The notes: generated by a model from the letters alone, not told the origin. 64,000 nt of DNA from an uncultured Collinsella sp. (GCA_900768265.1 CAAGCF010000021.1:1-64000); one strand, 5' to 3'; counted from the first letter of the stretch, positions 50,514 through 60,807 are shown. Translations and numbers: made by a program.

Positions 50514-53246
50514 GTGGCAGACGATATCAACAACAACGAGGGTATGGACGAGGCCGGCATGCCCGATGATCTGAAGCGCCTGCTTGCCCGCGCTGAGCAG
50601 GGCGAGGACGGCGATCCGGATGCCTATAACCCCGATGCCGATGATGATGAGGAGGAGGACGACGACGCCGAGCTCGAGGAGAGCTTTGGCGAAGTCGACC
50701 GTGGCGCCTCGGCCGGCGAGGATATCAACGGTGGTCAGCTCCAGATTTCGGAGTTCGGCCGCGAGATGAAGCAGTCGTTCATCGAGTACTCGATGTCGGT
50801 TATCACGGCGCGCGCCCTGCCGGACGTGCGCGATGGCTTAAAGCCGGTGCACCGTCGCATCCTGTACGCAATGAACGAGAGCGGCATCTACCCCAACCGT
50901 CCGCACAAGAAGTCGGCCTGGACGGTCGGCGAAGTTATCGGTAAGTACCATCCGCACGGCGACTCCGCGGTCTATGAGGCCATGGTCCGCCTGGCGCAGT
51001 GGTTCTCCATGCGCACACCGCTCATCGACGGCCACGGTAACTTCGGCAACATCGATGGCGATGGCGCCGCCGCCATGCGTTACACCGAGAGCCGCCTGGC
51101 AAAGCCCGCCATGGAGCTCCTGCGTGACCTACAGAAGGACACCGTCGACTGGCAGCCCAACTACGACGAGTCGCTCGCCGAGCCCGTGGCACTGCCTGCA
51201 CGCTTCCCCAACTTGCTGGTCAACGGCAGCCAGGGCATCGCCGTCGGCATGGCCACCAACATCGCCCCGCACAACCTCACCGAGGCGATCGAGGCCACCT
51301 GCTACCTGATCGACAATCCCGATGCCACCGTCGACGAACTCATGCAGATTATGCCCGGTCCGGACTTCCCCACCGGCGCCATCATCATGGGCAGCGCCGG
51401 CATCAAACAGAGTTACGAGACCGGCCGCGGCTCCATCACCGTGCGTGCCAAGGCTCATGTGGAGTCCACCAAGACCGGCCGTAGCCGCCTGGTCTTTACC
51501 GAGATTCCCTATATGGTCAACAAGGGCACCCTGCAGGAGAAGATCGCCCAACTCGTCAACGACAAGCGCATCGAGGGTATCTCGGATATGCGCGATGAGT
51601 CCAACCAGAAGGGTATCCGTCTGGTCATCGAGCTCAAGAAGGGCGTCATCCCGCAGGTCGTGCTCAACAACCTGTACAAGTACACCTCGCTGCAGACGAC
51701 CTTTGGTGCCAACAACCTGGCGCTTGTCAACGGCGTTCCCAAATGCCTGAGCCTGCGCGAGATGCTGCAGCACTATATCGACCACCAGGTCGACGTCGTC
51801 ACCCGCCGCACCCGCTTTGACCTCAAGAAGGCCCAGGCGCGTGCCCATATCCTCGAGGGCTACCTGATGGCTCTCGACCATATCGACGAGGTCATCAGCA
51901 TCATCCGCTCCTCGCAGACCGACTCTGAGGCCAGCAGTCGCCTAATCGAGCGTTTTGGCTTTACGCCCGAGCAGACTACGGCCATCCTCGAGATGAAGCT
52001 GCGCCGCCTGACCGGCCTGGAGCGCGACAAGATTCAGGAAGAGCTGGACGGCTTGCGCCGCGCCATCGCCTACTACGAGGACCTGTTGGCGCACGAGGAG
52101 AAAATTTTGGGCGTCATCAAGGAGGAGATGCGCGAGATTTCCAAGAAGTTCGGCGACAAGCGCCGCACCGAGATTAGCCATGTCGAGAAGGACCTGGATG
52201 TCGAGGACCTTATTGCCGACGAGGACATGGTCGTGACCATCACCCACACCGGCTACGTCAAGCGCATCCCGGTGGCTGCCTACCGCGCCCAGAAGCGCGG
52301 CGGCAAAGGTGTGTCGGGCGTCAACCTCAAAGAGGACGATGTCATCGACGAGATGTTCATCGCGTCCACGCACGAGTACGTGCTGTTCTTCTCGAGCAAG
52401 GGTAAAGTCTATCGCCTGAAGGTGCACGAGCTGCCGGTTGGCACGCGACAGGCGCGTGGTACCGCAATCGTCAACCTGCTGCCTTTCGAGGAAGGCGAGA
52501 AGATCGCGAGCGTCATCAGCTGCCGCGAGTTCCCCGCCGACGAGTACCTGATGTTTGCCACCAAGAGCGGCATGGTCAAGAAGACCGTGATGAGCGCCTA
52601 CGACCGTAGCCGCCGCGACGGCCTGATCGCCATCAACCTGCGCGATGACGACGCACTGTTGAACGTGCGCCGCGTGCGCGAGGGTGACAAGATCATCCTG
52701 GCCACCACTGCGGGCAAGGCGATTATGTTCTCCGAGGAGCAGGTGCGCGCCACCGGCCGCGATACTAGCGGCGTTCGCGGTATTAGCATGAAGGACGGCG
52801 TGAGCGTTCTGGGCATGGAAGTCACCAACGGCAATGGCGACCTGTTCGTCATCACCGAGCGCGGCTACGGCAAGCGCACGCCGGTTGCGGACTACCCGGA
52901 GCAGAACCGCGGCGGTCAGGGCGTCTACACCATCCAGATGACCGAGCGCAAGGGTAACCTCGCAGCCATGAAGACGGTGGGCCCGCAGCATGAACTGTTC
53001 ATCGTGACGGAGGGCGCGACGGTCATTCGCGTCAAGACCGACGAGATCAGCCAAACCGGCCGAGCCACCCAGGGCGTCAAGATGATGACCGTCGACGATA
53101 ACGACCGCGTATGTGCCGTAGCCCGCATGACGGCCGCCAAGGAGAAGCCCGAAGGCGAAGCCACGGAAGACGGCTCCGCCCCCGAAGAAACCCCTGTCGA
53201 TCTAGGCGACGGCAACGACATGCCAGAAGATCTCCTCGACGAGTAA
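50514..53246 (+). CDS. gyrA: DNA gyrase subunit A
   Basis: 910 residues from a GTG with GAGGAGGT upstream. The breakage-reunion domain carries catalytic Tyr190 (AAMRYTE), and the quinolone-determining region reads HGDSAVYEAM with Ser151 and Glu155, the quinolone-susceptible type. The C-terminal beta-pinwheel follows; a GyrA box-like QRGGKGV lies near 600. Unusual is an N-terminal acidic extension of about 80 residues (including a run of Asp/Glu at about 41-60) before the conserved EMKQSFIEYSMSVI start. A short acidic C-terminal tail is also present. Confidence 0.98.
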   Translation: MADDINNNEGMDEAGMPDDLKRLLARAEQGEDGDPDAYNPDADDDEEEDDDAELEESFGEVDRGASAGEDINGGQLQISEFGREMKQSFIEYSMSVITARALPDVRDGLKPVHRRILYAMNESGIYPNRPHKKSAWTVGEVIGKYHPHGDSAVYEAMVRLAQWFSMRTPLIDGHGNFGNIDGDGAAAMRYTESRLAKPAMELLRDLQKDTVDWQPNYDESLAEPVALPARFPNLLVNGSQGIAVGMATNIAPHNLTEAIEATCYLIDNPDATVDELMQIMPGPDFPTGAIIMGSAGIKQSYETGRGSITVRAKAHVESTKTGRSRLVFTEIPYMVNKGTLQEKIAQLVNDKRIEGISDMRDESNQKGIRLVIELKKGVIPQVVLNNLYKYTSLQTTFGANNLALVNGVPKCLSLREMLQHYIDHQVDVVTRRTRFDLKKAQARAHILEGYLMALDHIDEVISIIRSSQTDSEASSRLIERFGFTPEQTTAILEMKLRRLTGLERDKIQEELDGLRRAIAYYEDLLAHEEKILGVIKEEMREISKKFGDKRRTEISHVEKDLDVEDLIADEDMVVTITHTGYVKRIPVAAYRAQKRGGKGVSGVNLKEDDVIDEMFIASTHEYVLFFSSKGKVYRLKVHELPVGTRQARGTAIVNLLPFEEGEKIASVISCREFPADEYLMFATKSGMVKKTVMSAYDRSRRDGLIAINLRDDDALLNVRRVREGDKIILATTAGKAIMFSEEQVRATGRDTSGVRGISMKDGVSVLGMEVTNGNGDLFVITERGYGKRTPVADYPEQNRGGQGVYTIQMTERKGNLAAMKTVGPQHELFIVTEGATVIRVKTDEISQTGRATQGVKMMTVDDNDRVCAVARMTAAKEKPEGEATEDGSAPEETPVDLGDGNDMPEDLLDE

Positions 53247-53286
53247 GAGGAACTAGCTGGTAGAAAATATCAGACCCCATATATCG

Positions 53287-53319
53287 GCGGTCGGCGCACT
53301 GCGCGCCGACCGCTTTTTT
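53287..53319 (+). terminator. gyrA terminator
   Basis: A perfect 11-bp stem (53287-53297 with 53303-53313), 5-nt loop, six T residues. Confidence 0.93.
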
Positions 53320-53338
53320 GAAAATCTTTGAACCCCAC

Positions 53339-53475
53339 GTCGGTCCCGGCTGCCCGGCGGCATGCGAAGTCGATCGCGAGTTCCGCACGAGCCGGAGAGC
53401 ACTTAATGTGCTCTCCGTGCGAGCAGGACTGTCCGAGCAGGCGACTTCGCATGCCGCCGGGCAGCCGGGACCGAC
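53339..53475. repeat. 137-bp nested palindrome with perfect 34-bp arms
   Basis: The outer arms 53339-53372 and 53442-53475 are exact reverse complements over 34 bp. The 69-nt interior contains a second hairpin (53394-53402 with 53408-53416), extended by 53384-53388 with 53417-53421 across a 5-nt bulge. No ORF or terminator explains it; the gyrA terminator is separate and immediately upstream. Open frames crossing it are by-products of the palindrome. Confidence 0.9.
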
Positions 53476-53501
53476 ACCCCCAAAGTTTTTCAAAAAAGTT
53501 G

Positions 53502-53531
53502 TTGACGCGCGCGTAACGACTCGTCTAATAT
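53502..53531 (+). promoter_or_regulatory. tRNA-Ile promoter
   Basis: TTGACG (53502-53507), an 18-bp spacer and TAATAT (53526-53531), 15 bp before the tRNA. Confidence 0.8.
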
Positions 53532-53545
53532 ATCCCTTGCGCGAT

Positions 53546-53622
53546 GGACCTGTAGCTCAGTTGGTTAGAGCGTCCGGCTGATAACCGGGAGGTCACAAGT
53601 TCGAATCTTGTCAGGTCCACCA
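53546..53622 (+). tRNA. tRNA-Ile(GAU)
   Basis: Acceptor GGACCTG/CAGGTCC, TAGCTCAG D-arm, anticodon loop CTGATAA (anticodon GAU), T-arm with GTTCGAATC and an encoded CCA. It stands alone with its own promoter and terminator, not inside an rRNA spacer. Confidence 0.95.
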
Positions 53623-53635
53623 TCAAAATGTTAAG

Positions 53636-53667
53636 AGCCCTGGGGCATTGCCTCGGGGCTTTTTTCT
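53636..53667 (+). terminator. tRNA-Ile terminator
   Basis: An 11-bp stem with wobble pairs (53636-53646 with 53650-53660) and a T-run. Confidence 0.85.
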
Positions 53668-53806
53668 TATCCAACAAAAGTAGTCAAAATAGCCCCGTCC
53701 CAAATTAACTACTTTGATTTTGTGTGCTGGGCGAAAGATTGGGTAGTATAGCTATTCAATGCGGCGACCCTGCCGTGTGTTAACCGCTACGTACCGGAGG
53801 TGTTCC

Positions 53807-54307
53807 ATGGTTCGTGTCGACATAGAGACCATCGTCATGGCCGCCGGTCCCGTGCCATCGCTTATCGTGCTGCGCGAGCGCTGCGGCAAGTCGGATTCGA
53901 CGGCACCCCTGCGTTCGCTTTCCATTCAGACCGGCTCGTTTGAGGCCGCGGCCATTAGCCGTGGCATCGATAGCGGTCGCGCCGAGCGCCCGATAACACA
54001 TGACCTGCTGCTTGACACTGTCGATGTCCTGGGCGCCAAGCTCGAGCGCATCGAGATCGTTCGTGCCGAGCCGCCGGTGTTCTATGCGACGATTGTCGTG
54101 CTGGTCGATGGTAACGAGCGCAAGGTTGACGCCCGCCCCAGTGACGCCATTGCCCTTGCCGTGCGCAGTAATGCTCCCATGTTTGTGGAGGACGACATCA
54201 TGAATCGCCTGGGTACTGTTTCTGCCCATGCCGAGGAAGTTGACGACGAGCAGGAGTTCGAGAAGTTCGACGAGTTCGTCCATACGCTCTCCCCCGATGA
54301 TTTCTAA
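53807..54307 (+). CDS. BFN-domain (DUF151, bifunctional nuclease) protein
   Basis: 166 residues from the ATG at 53807 (CGGAGGT upstream). The DUF151 core is visible as ITHDLLLDTVDVLGAKLERIEI and DARPSDAIALAVRSNAPMFV, here quoted in part. The SDAIALA box is the family hallmark. The role in bacteria is unclear; DNase/RNase activity has been proposed from a few homologues. The acidic C-terminus (EEVDDEQEFEKFDEF) is typical of actinobacterial members. The next gene starts immediately after its stop. Confidence 0.9.
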   Translation: MVRVDIETIVMAAGPVPSLIVLRERCGKSDSTAPLRSLSIQTGSFEAAAISRGIDSGRAERPITHDLLLDTVDVLGAKLERIEIVRAEPPVFYATIVVLVDGNERKVDARPSDAIALAVRSNAPMFVEDDIMNRLGTVSAHAEEVDDEQEFEKFDEFVHTLSPDDF

Positions 54308-54697
54308 ATGCTCGACAAAGGCGCGACGGAGCGCGCGCTCGTGAGCGCCGGAGTTTCTGCCGAGGCGGCTGCGATCGCCCGCGAGGCCCAGATGCGCTCG
54401 GAGGCATCAGAGGCGGCCCGCATCGCCTATGTGACGCAGGCCCGCACGCTTCGCGAGCGTCGCGGCTCCTATATCAAGATGGTTATCATCTCCGCCCTTG
54501 TCGCGGTAATCTGTTCTCGTCTTCGTGGTACAGTTGGTGCGCTTGGGTTTTCGATTTCAACAGGCTTGGTAATCTGGGGTGCGGTCGATGCGGTAATGCT
54601 GACCAACCAGATCAAGGTGCTCGACAAGCGCGCGATGGATATGATGCGCGCCCGCGACGCCGCCGCCAAGATCGCTGCCGAGGCACAAGAACTGTAA
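54308..54697 (+). CDS. Unknown membrane protein with two hydrophobic segments
   Basis: 129 residues, starting directly after the previous stop, so probably translationally coupled. The first 55 residues are helical and Ala/Arg/Glu-rich. Two hydrophobic segments (about 56-72 and 78-98) and a second amphipathic helix follow. I recognise no family. It sits between the BFN gene and another unknown gene. Confidence 0.8.
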   Translation: MLDKGATERALVSAGVSAEAAAIAREAQMRSEASEAARIAYVTQARTLRERRGSYIKMVIISALVAVICSRLRGTVGALGFSISTGLVIWGAVDAVMLTNQIKVLDKRAMDMMRARDAAAKIAAEAQEL

Positions 54698-54727
54698 CGA
54701 CGCCGGATTCGATGGGAAGGTCTAGAG

Positions 54728-55177
54728 ATGGCACAGGATATGCAGGACGCCGGTAACGTCTCCGCTGAGCTCGACGCCATGGTGTGTGACCTGATTGGTG
54801 CGTTCCTGGACGACCTTGCCGCCGGCGAGAATCCGGGCGTAGTTGTGGCGATCGAGGACGCTGCTTCCAACCGATATCTGGCTGCGCTCGACGAGGACGG
54901 CGAAGAGGCGTGCCTCGAGGCCGCCACCAACTTTATCTCCGAGCACAAGATGGGTCTTAAGGACGAGGGCCTGGGCCGTATTGCCCGCTATGCCATCGGC
55001 TATACCGGCTGTGTTGAGATTGACGGCGGCTATCACGACGCTCTGCTCGTGAGCTTCTTTGAGACGACGCTCGAGAGCGGCTTTTCGGCTTATGTGCTGT
55101 ATGAGGGCATGGGTGCCGGCGATGGTTTTATGTGGAGCGACCCTGAACCTGCAGGTGAGGAAACCCCTCTCATCTAA
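54728..55177 (+). CDS. Unknown acidic soluble protein
   Basis: 149 residues with GGAAGG upstream. It is strongly acidic, with no membrane segment and a pattern of alternating strands and helices (VVVAIEDAASNRYLAAL, RIARYAIGYTGCVEID, ALLVSFFETTLESGFSAYVLY). Nothing conserved is recognised. It is co-oriented with the BFN gene and precedes typA. Confidence 0.8.
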   Translation: MAQDMQDAGNVSAELDAMVCDLIGAFLDDLAAGENPGVVVAIEDAASNRYLAALDEDGEEACLEAATNFISEHKMGLKDEGLGRIARYAIGYTGCVEIDGGYHDALLVSFFETTLESGFSAYVLYEGMGAGDGFMWSDPEPAGEETPLI

Positions 55178-55294
55178 AATCGCTAAAATAAACGAGTTTT
55201 CGGTAAAAGGCTCAATATTCCCGCCGAGCGTTGCATTGCTGGGTGGGTCGCATACGCGTGCCGTTTGTATATGGATAGAAGATAGGGGAACTAC

Positions 55295-57133
<1,839 letters not shown>

Positions 57134-57160
57134 GCGCTGGAGCTTATAACCGCCAATAAG

Positions 57161-57195
57161 AAAGGGCGTCGACCGCAATGGTCGGCGCCCTTTTT
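57161..57195 (+). terminator. typA terminator
   Basis: A hairpin with AAGGGCG/CGCCCTT and GACC/GGTC segments followed by five T residues; it may also serve the convergent gene. Confidence 0.88.
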
Positions 57196-57262
57196 GGTGC
57201 AATGGGGTCAGGTTGCTTTGCGCCACCACAAAGGTGCCTAGCCCTTTTGCGGTGGTTGGCGG

Positions 57263-58408
57263 CTAGGCGGTGGGGAGTCCTGGCGTGTTGGAGGTTTGCT
57301 GCGGCTTGAGGTGGGCGTTGCGCCAGATGATTTGGATAACGTACCCAAGCATAAAGACAAAGGCCACGCCGCTGATGAAGTCGCCGATGAGGGGAAGTCC
57401 TGTGAGGGCGCCCGCGGCCACACCGCCGACGGCTGCCATGGCGTAGCGGTTCTGGTTGTGTCCGACCATGCGAGCGATCGCGCAGCCAGCAAAAGCGGTG
57501 GAGACCAGCGCGACGCCGATCACGGCGCACATGAGGGCTCCGGCAAGCGACAGGCCGGCAATCGAGATAATCAGCAACAATACGGCAGGAACAACGGCTA
57601 CCGTACCCAGAAGACCGCTCACCCACAGGGGCGTGGGGCGCTGGTGGAGCATTCCGGCGGCGCTGGCGGTCGCACGCGGAAAGACGAGCTCGAGCAACAG
57701 GGCGACAAAGCAGGTGGAAAGCGCCGCGATGACGATGCCGCCGATGGTGTCGTTAATCGTAGAGGTGTTCTCATTCTCGGTGCGGTCGATCTTGAGGGCT
57801 CCGACCTCGGCTCCTGCGGCGCGCTCGGGATCCTCGGAAACATGCGCGTTCACGGTGCCGGTGATGCGGGCGGTTTTACCCAAGATGAGCTTGTCGGCCC
57901 AAATCTCGACATCGCCATCGACGGTGCCGTCGATGGTTACCGTACTGCCCGCGAGCGCTGCCGACTTGGCGGAGCCGCGCAGGGCAACCGTCTCGCCCAT
58001 CGCGTAAAAACAGTTGGCGGTGCTACCGGTGTTGAGCACGACATGCTGGCCAGCCACCGTTACGCTGCCATCAATTGCGGTTTTGGAGATATCGATGGTG
58101 CGCGCCGCAAGACGAACGGCGCCACCCACGGTGCAGTCGCGAATCGATAGGCTGTCGCCCGCCGCGATGATATCGCGGTCGATGGAGGTGTCGTCCAGGT
58201 TGAGGCTCTGACCGGCCCAGTACAGGTCGCCTTCGACCCCGGACGGGGTGGAAGCTTCGTCGGTCGCGAGAACGTTTCCGGCGGTATCCGTGCCGGCGAA
58301 CGAAGCCGTGGGAAGTACGGTCAGCGCAAGCACAATCAGTGCGAATAGGAGGGCAATGCGGCCACGCGCTTTACGGCGCCGGGACGACGGTGCTAGGTTG
58401 CAAGGCAT
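57263..58408 (-). CDS. Bactofilin-like membrane protein (polymer-forming domain)
   Basis: About 381 residues from the ATG at 58408 (AAGGA upstream). There is a signal/anchor helix (about 20-40), then roughly 140 residues of short beta-repeats (DRDIIAAGDSLSIRDCTVGG, AIDGSVTVAGQHVVL, TIDGTVDGDVEIWAD) of the bactofilin/polymer-forming type. Four to five transmembrane segments follow (about 230-375). Because the beta-helix lies after an export signal it is probably outside the membrane, unlike cytoplasmic bactofilins. The function is unknown. Confidence 0.85.
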   Translation of the reverse strand: MPCNLAPSSRRRKARGRIALLFALIVLALTVLPTASFAGTDTAGNVLATDEASTPSGVEGDLYWAGQSLNLDDTSIDRDIIAAGDSLSIRDCTVGGAVRLAARTIDISKTAIDGSVTVAGQHVVLNTGSTANCFYAMGETVALRGSAKSAALAGSTVTIDGTVDGDVEIWADKLILGKTARITGTVNAHVSEDPERAAGAEVGALKIDRTENENTSTINDTIGGIVIAALSTCFVALLLELVFPRATASAAGMLHQRPTPLWVSGLLGTVAVVPAVLLLIISIAGLSLAGALMCAVIGVALVSTAFAGCAIARMVGHNQNRYAMAAVGGVAAGALTGLPLIGDFISGVAFVFMLGYVIQIIWRNAHLKPQQTSNTPGLPTA

Positions 58409-58514
58409 AGTGAATCCTTCGCTAGATACTCGACATGTATCTAACAGGGTACCCAACGCGCGGGCGCTCTAAAAGAACCTCTCGGTTGCATTTCGAAGGG
58501 CTGTGCCGTGCTGT

Positions 58515-59204
58515 CTACTTTTTGCGATGCAAAAAACGTGCGATGTCGTCCTCGGTGGGACTTTTGATGTCAAAGCGCAGCGAGAGCCAGCGCAGGCCCA
58601 TGGTCACGACAACGCAAACGACCAGCGCGGCGACATTGCTGACCAAGCCACTCATGACGAGGCTTACATAGCTTGCCGATCCGGCGATAGCCGCGATGGC
58701 ATAAAAGTTAGTGCGTTGGAAAATGCCCGGAACCACGCCCATAAAACCGTCGCGCAACATGCCGCCACCCACCGCGGTGAAGAAGCCCATCATGATGCAC
58801 ACCGCCGGCGCAAAGCCGTAGACCAGCGCCTTGTCTGCACCAGTTGCCGCATAGATGCCGACAGAGATGATGTCGAGTAGGGGAATGAGTTTCTCGGGTT
58901 TATCGACGATTGCCGGGAAGATGTAGATGATGGCCGCCGTGGCGATGGAGAGCGGCAGCGCCATCGGCTGGTTGAGGATGTAGACGTTGCCGACCTGGAG
59001 TGTCATATCGCGCAAAAGACCGCCGCCCAGGCCGCAGACCACGGCGAGTGCGACCGCGCCCACCAGGTCAAGCTTATGCTCGCGCGCGACCAGCACGCCC
59101 GAGATTGATGCCGCGACAACAGCGAACATCTCGAGCCAAAATGGGATAGCGACCATGGCATCCGAGGCATGTGAGGTAACGGTTATAGCGGCGGCGACGG
59201 GCAA
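58515..59204 (-). CDS. TRIC-family (UPF0126) membrane protein
   Basis: 229 residues with seven hydrophobic helices. The duplicated glycine motifs GLGGGLLRD and AVGGGMLRD mark the two halves of prokaryotic TRIC channels, which conduct monovalent cations. The start appears to be TTG at 59204 with AAGGA about 8 nt upstream. It is monocistronic. Confidence 0.93.
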   Translation of the reverse strand: MPVAAAITVTSHASDAMVAIPFWLEMFAVVAASISGVLVAREHKLDLVGAVALAVVCGLGGGLLRDMTLQVGNVYILNQPMALPLSIATAAIIYIFPAIVDKPEKLIPLLDIISVGIYAATGADKALVYGFAPAVCIMMGFFTAVGGGMLRDGFMGVVPGIFQRTNFYAIAAIAGSASYVSLVMSGLVSNVAALVVCVVVTMGLRWLSLRFDIKSPTEDDIARFLHRKK

Positions 59205-59334
59205 GATGGGGTCCTTTGAGTTGCGAGTTTAGACAATGCCCGTACATAGTACATGGTTGGCAGGCATCGCGCCCTCATTCCTCGGCAAACGGTCGGCAGC
59301 GGATGCTGGCGTGGCATTGCTGGAATGCCAGGGG

Positions 59335-59414
59335 CCCAAAACATGTACGCCACCCTCCAAAAATGACATTTATTGACATCTTTGGAGGCTGACGTACATG
59401 TTTGGATTGAGCCC
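59335..59414 (+). repeat. 80-bp palindromic repeat, copy R1
   Basis: The internal stem is 59339-59361 with 59381-59403 (21 of 23 pairs) and a 19-nt loop. An inverted copy (R2, 60531-60610) lies on the other side of the nuclease gene, matching at about 67 of 75 aligned positions. The differences in the stem of R1 and R2 partly keep pairing. Confidence 0.9.
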
Positions 59415-59508
59415 ACGGCATGAGTGAGTTGATTTACTCACATCCGGTATATTTCCCCACTTCAACGGACATAAGAGTTGGATACCGGCTCAGAGCGAGA
59501 GGCCCTCA

Positions 59509-60516
59509 ATGGATACCCCTGTTCTCATTTCGCATAAAACCGCATGGCTTGTCCATCATGCACCCCAGAATTTGGTTCAGTCTCTTGCGCGGCACGACTA
59601 CCAGATAGGCGCACGAGGCATCTCCACCCAGCAACGCGTTGCGCGCATACGAAAGGCCCTTACCGACTGCGGCATTCCGTCCGATATGCTCAAGACTATC
59701 GATATCTCGGTTGTATTCGAATTCGAGCGAATTCGCGCCAAAGGCGTCATTTGCCACATCCTTGGACAAAATCTTCCCTACGAGCATATTGACGAGTTGA
59801 CGCCCGGAATCTTCATCACCGACGAAGCCTTCACCTTCGTGCTCGCTGCCGAGTGGATGGATAGGGTCGAATATCTCGAATATGGCTATGAAGTTTGCGG
59901 CGATTATCGCATGAGGCTCAATCCCGCCGACCCTTATACCGAGCAACCAGCCACTACCTCCAAGGATGAAATAACCGAACTACTCGATCGGCACCCCGGC
60001 AAACCCGGTGCCACACGTGCACGGCTCGCGCTCAGGCACATCTACGATCACTCGGCCTCGCCTATGGAGACCGCTTCAGCAATCGCCCTCTCGCTCCCAA
60101 CAAGCGAAGGCGGCGTTGGCATCCGAGGTATCGAACTCAACAAACCGCTCGAGATTCCTCAACGTCTCTGGCATTGCGCCAAAGCTCGAACGCTCAAAAT
60201 CGATGCGCATGTTACCTACAAGCGCAGGGAGCTCGGTATCGAATATAAGGGCGGCTTTCACGACGAGGTCGAGCGCAAGGGGGCGGATGCGGAACGAGAG
60301 GCAGTTCTCTCCCAAATGGGATATCGAATCGTTACGCTCACTTCGGCTCAGTTCAGCAGTCAGCTCGCCTTTCACCGCGCCATGAACAACATTCGCGAAG
60401 CACTCGGTATGCCTCGCTGTACCGACACCGGGTACCAGAGAAAACAAAACGAACTACGCAAGGCACTTATCCGCAACTGGAAAGGCATGCGAGACGAGGA
60501 GACACCTTTCGAATAG
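59509..60516 (+). CDS. DUF559/Vsr-like PD-(D/E)XK nuclease flanked by inverted repeats
   Basis: 335 residues. The C-terminal 110 residues resemble DUF559/Vsr-type nucleases: KIDAH (Asp232), GIEYKGGFHDE (Glu245, Lys247) and ADAEREAVLSQMGYRIVTLT, giving D-x12-ExK. The N-terminal half (SHKTAWLVHHAP, ISTQQRVARIRKALTDCGI) may bind DNA, in the style of AbiEi-like proteins, but I cannot name it. It lies alone between two inverted palindromic repeats next to tRNA-Ser. Likely roles are nicking or cutting DNA in defence or in movement of the repeats. Confidence 0.85.
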   Translation: MDTPVLISHKTAWLVHHAPQNLVQSLARHDYQIGARGISTQQRVARIRKALTDCGIPSDMLKTIDISVVFEFERIRAKGVICHILGQNLPYEHIDELTPGIFITDEAFTFVLAAEWMDRVEYLEYGYEVCGDYRMRLNPADPYTEQPATTSKDEITELLDRHPGKPGATRARLALRHIYDHSASPMETASAIALSLPTSEGGVGIRGIELNKPLEIPQRLWHCAKARTLKIDAHVTYKRRELGIEYKGGFHDEVERKGADAEREAVLSQMGYRIVTLTSAQFSSQLAFHRAMNNIREALGMPRCTDTGYQRKQNELRKALIRNWKGMRDEETPFE

Positions 60517-60530
60517 CGCCACTCCCGTGA

Positions 60531-60610
60531 GCTCAATCCAAACGTGTACGTCAGCCTTCAAAGATGTCGAAAAGTGTCGGTTTTGGAGGGTGACGTACAT
60601 GTTTTGAGGG
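60531..60610 (-). repeat. 80-bp palindromic repeat, copy R2 (inverted relative to R1)
   Basis: The internal stem is 60540-60562 with 60582-60604 and a 19-nt loop. It starts 14 bp after the stop of the nuclease gene. Reverse-complemented, it aligns with R1 over the whole length with about eight substitutions and no gaps in the core. Confidence 0.9.
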
Positions 60611-60620
60611 AGGGACGGGC

Positions 60621-60636
60621 TCGAATCCCTCCTCCT
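60621..60636 (+). pseudogene. tRNA-Ser 3'-end fragment in inverted orientation
   Basis: These 16 bases (TCGAATCCCTCCTCCT) are an exact inverted copy of 60708-60723 in the neighbouring tRNA-Ser(CGA), covering the T-arm and part of the acceptor. The surrounding bases do not form a tRNA. Confidence 0.6.
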
Positions 60637-60663
60637 GCGCGTTATTGAGATGTGCCCAAAAAG

Positions 60664-60690
60664 AAAAAAGCTCCCATTGTTGGGAGCTTT
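60664..60690 (-). terminator. tRNA-Ser(CGA) terminator
   Basis: A perfect 10-bp stem (60667-60676 with 60681-60690), TTGT loop and a minus-strand T-run. Confidence 0.9.
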
Positions 60691-60701
60691 CTCAAGCAAA
60701 A

Positions 60702-60792
60702 TGGCGGAGGAGGAGGGATTCGAACCCTCGTGACCTTATACAGGCCAAACGGTTTTCGAGACCGCCGCATTCAACCACTCTGCCACCCCTCC
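60702..60792 (-). tRNA. tRNA-Ser(CGA)
   Basis: Class II tRNA on the minus strand: acceptor GGAGGGG/CTCCTCC, anticodon loop CTCGAAA (CGA), a long variable arm, T-arm GAGGGTTCGAATCCCTC and an encoded CCA. Confidence 0.95.
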
Positions 60793-60807
60793 GCGTGGGG
60801 TAAAAAC

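Noticed and set aside
53077..53581. Open frames of 87 and 138 codons across the gyrA-tRNA-Ile gap
   Set aside because: They arise from the perfect inverted repeat, which gives similar peptides on both strands; no start signals.
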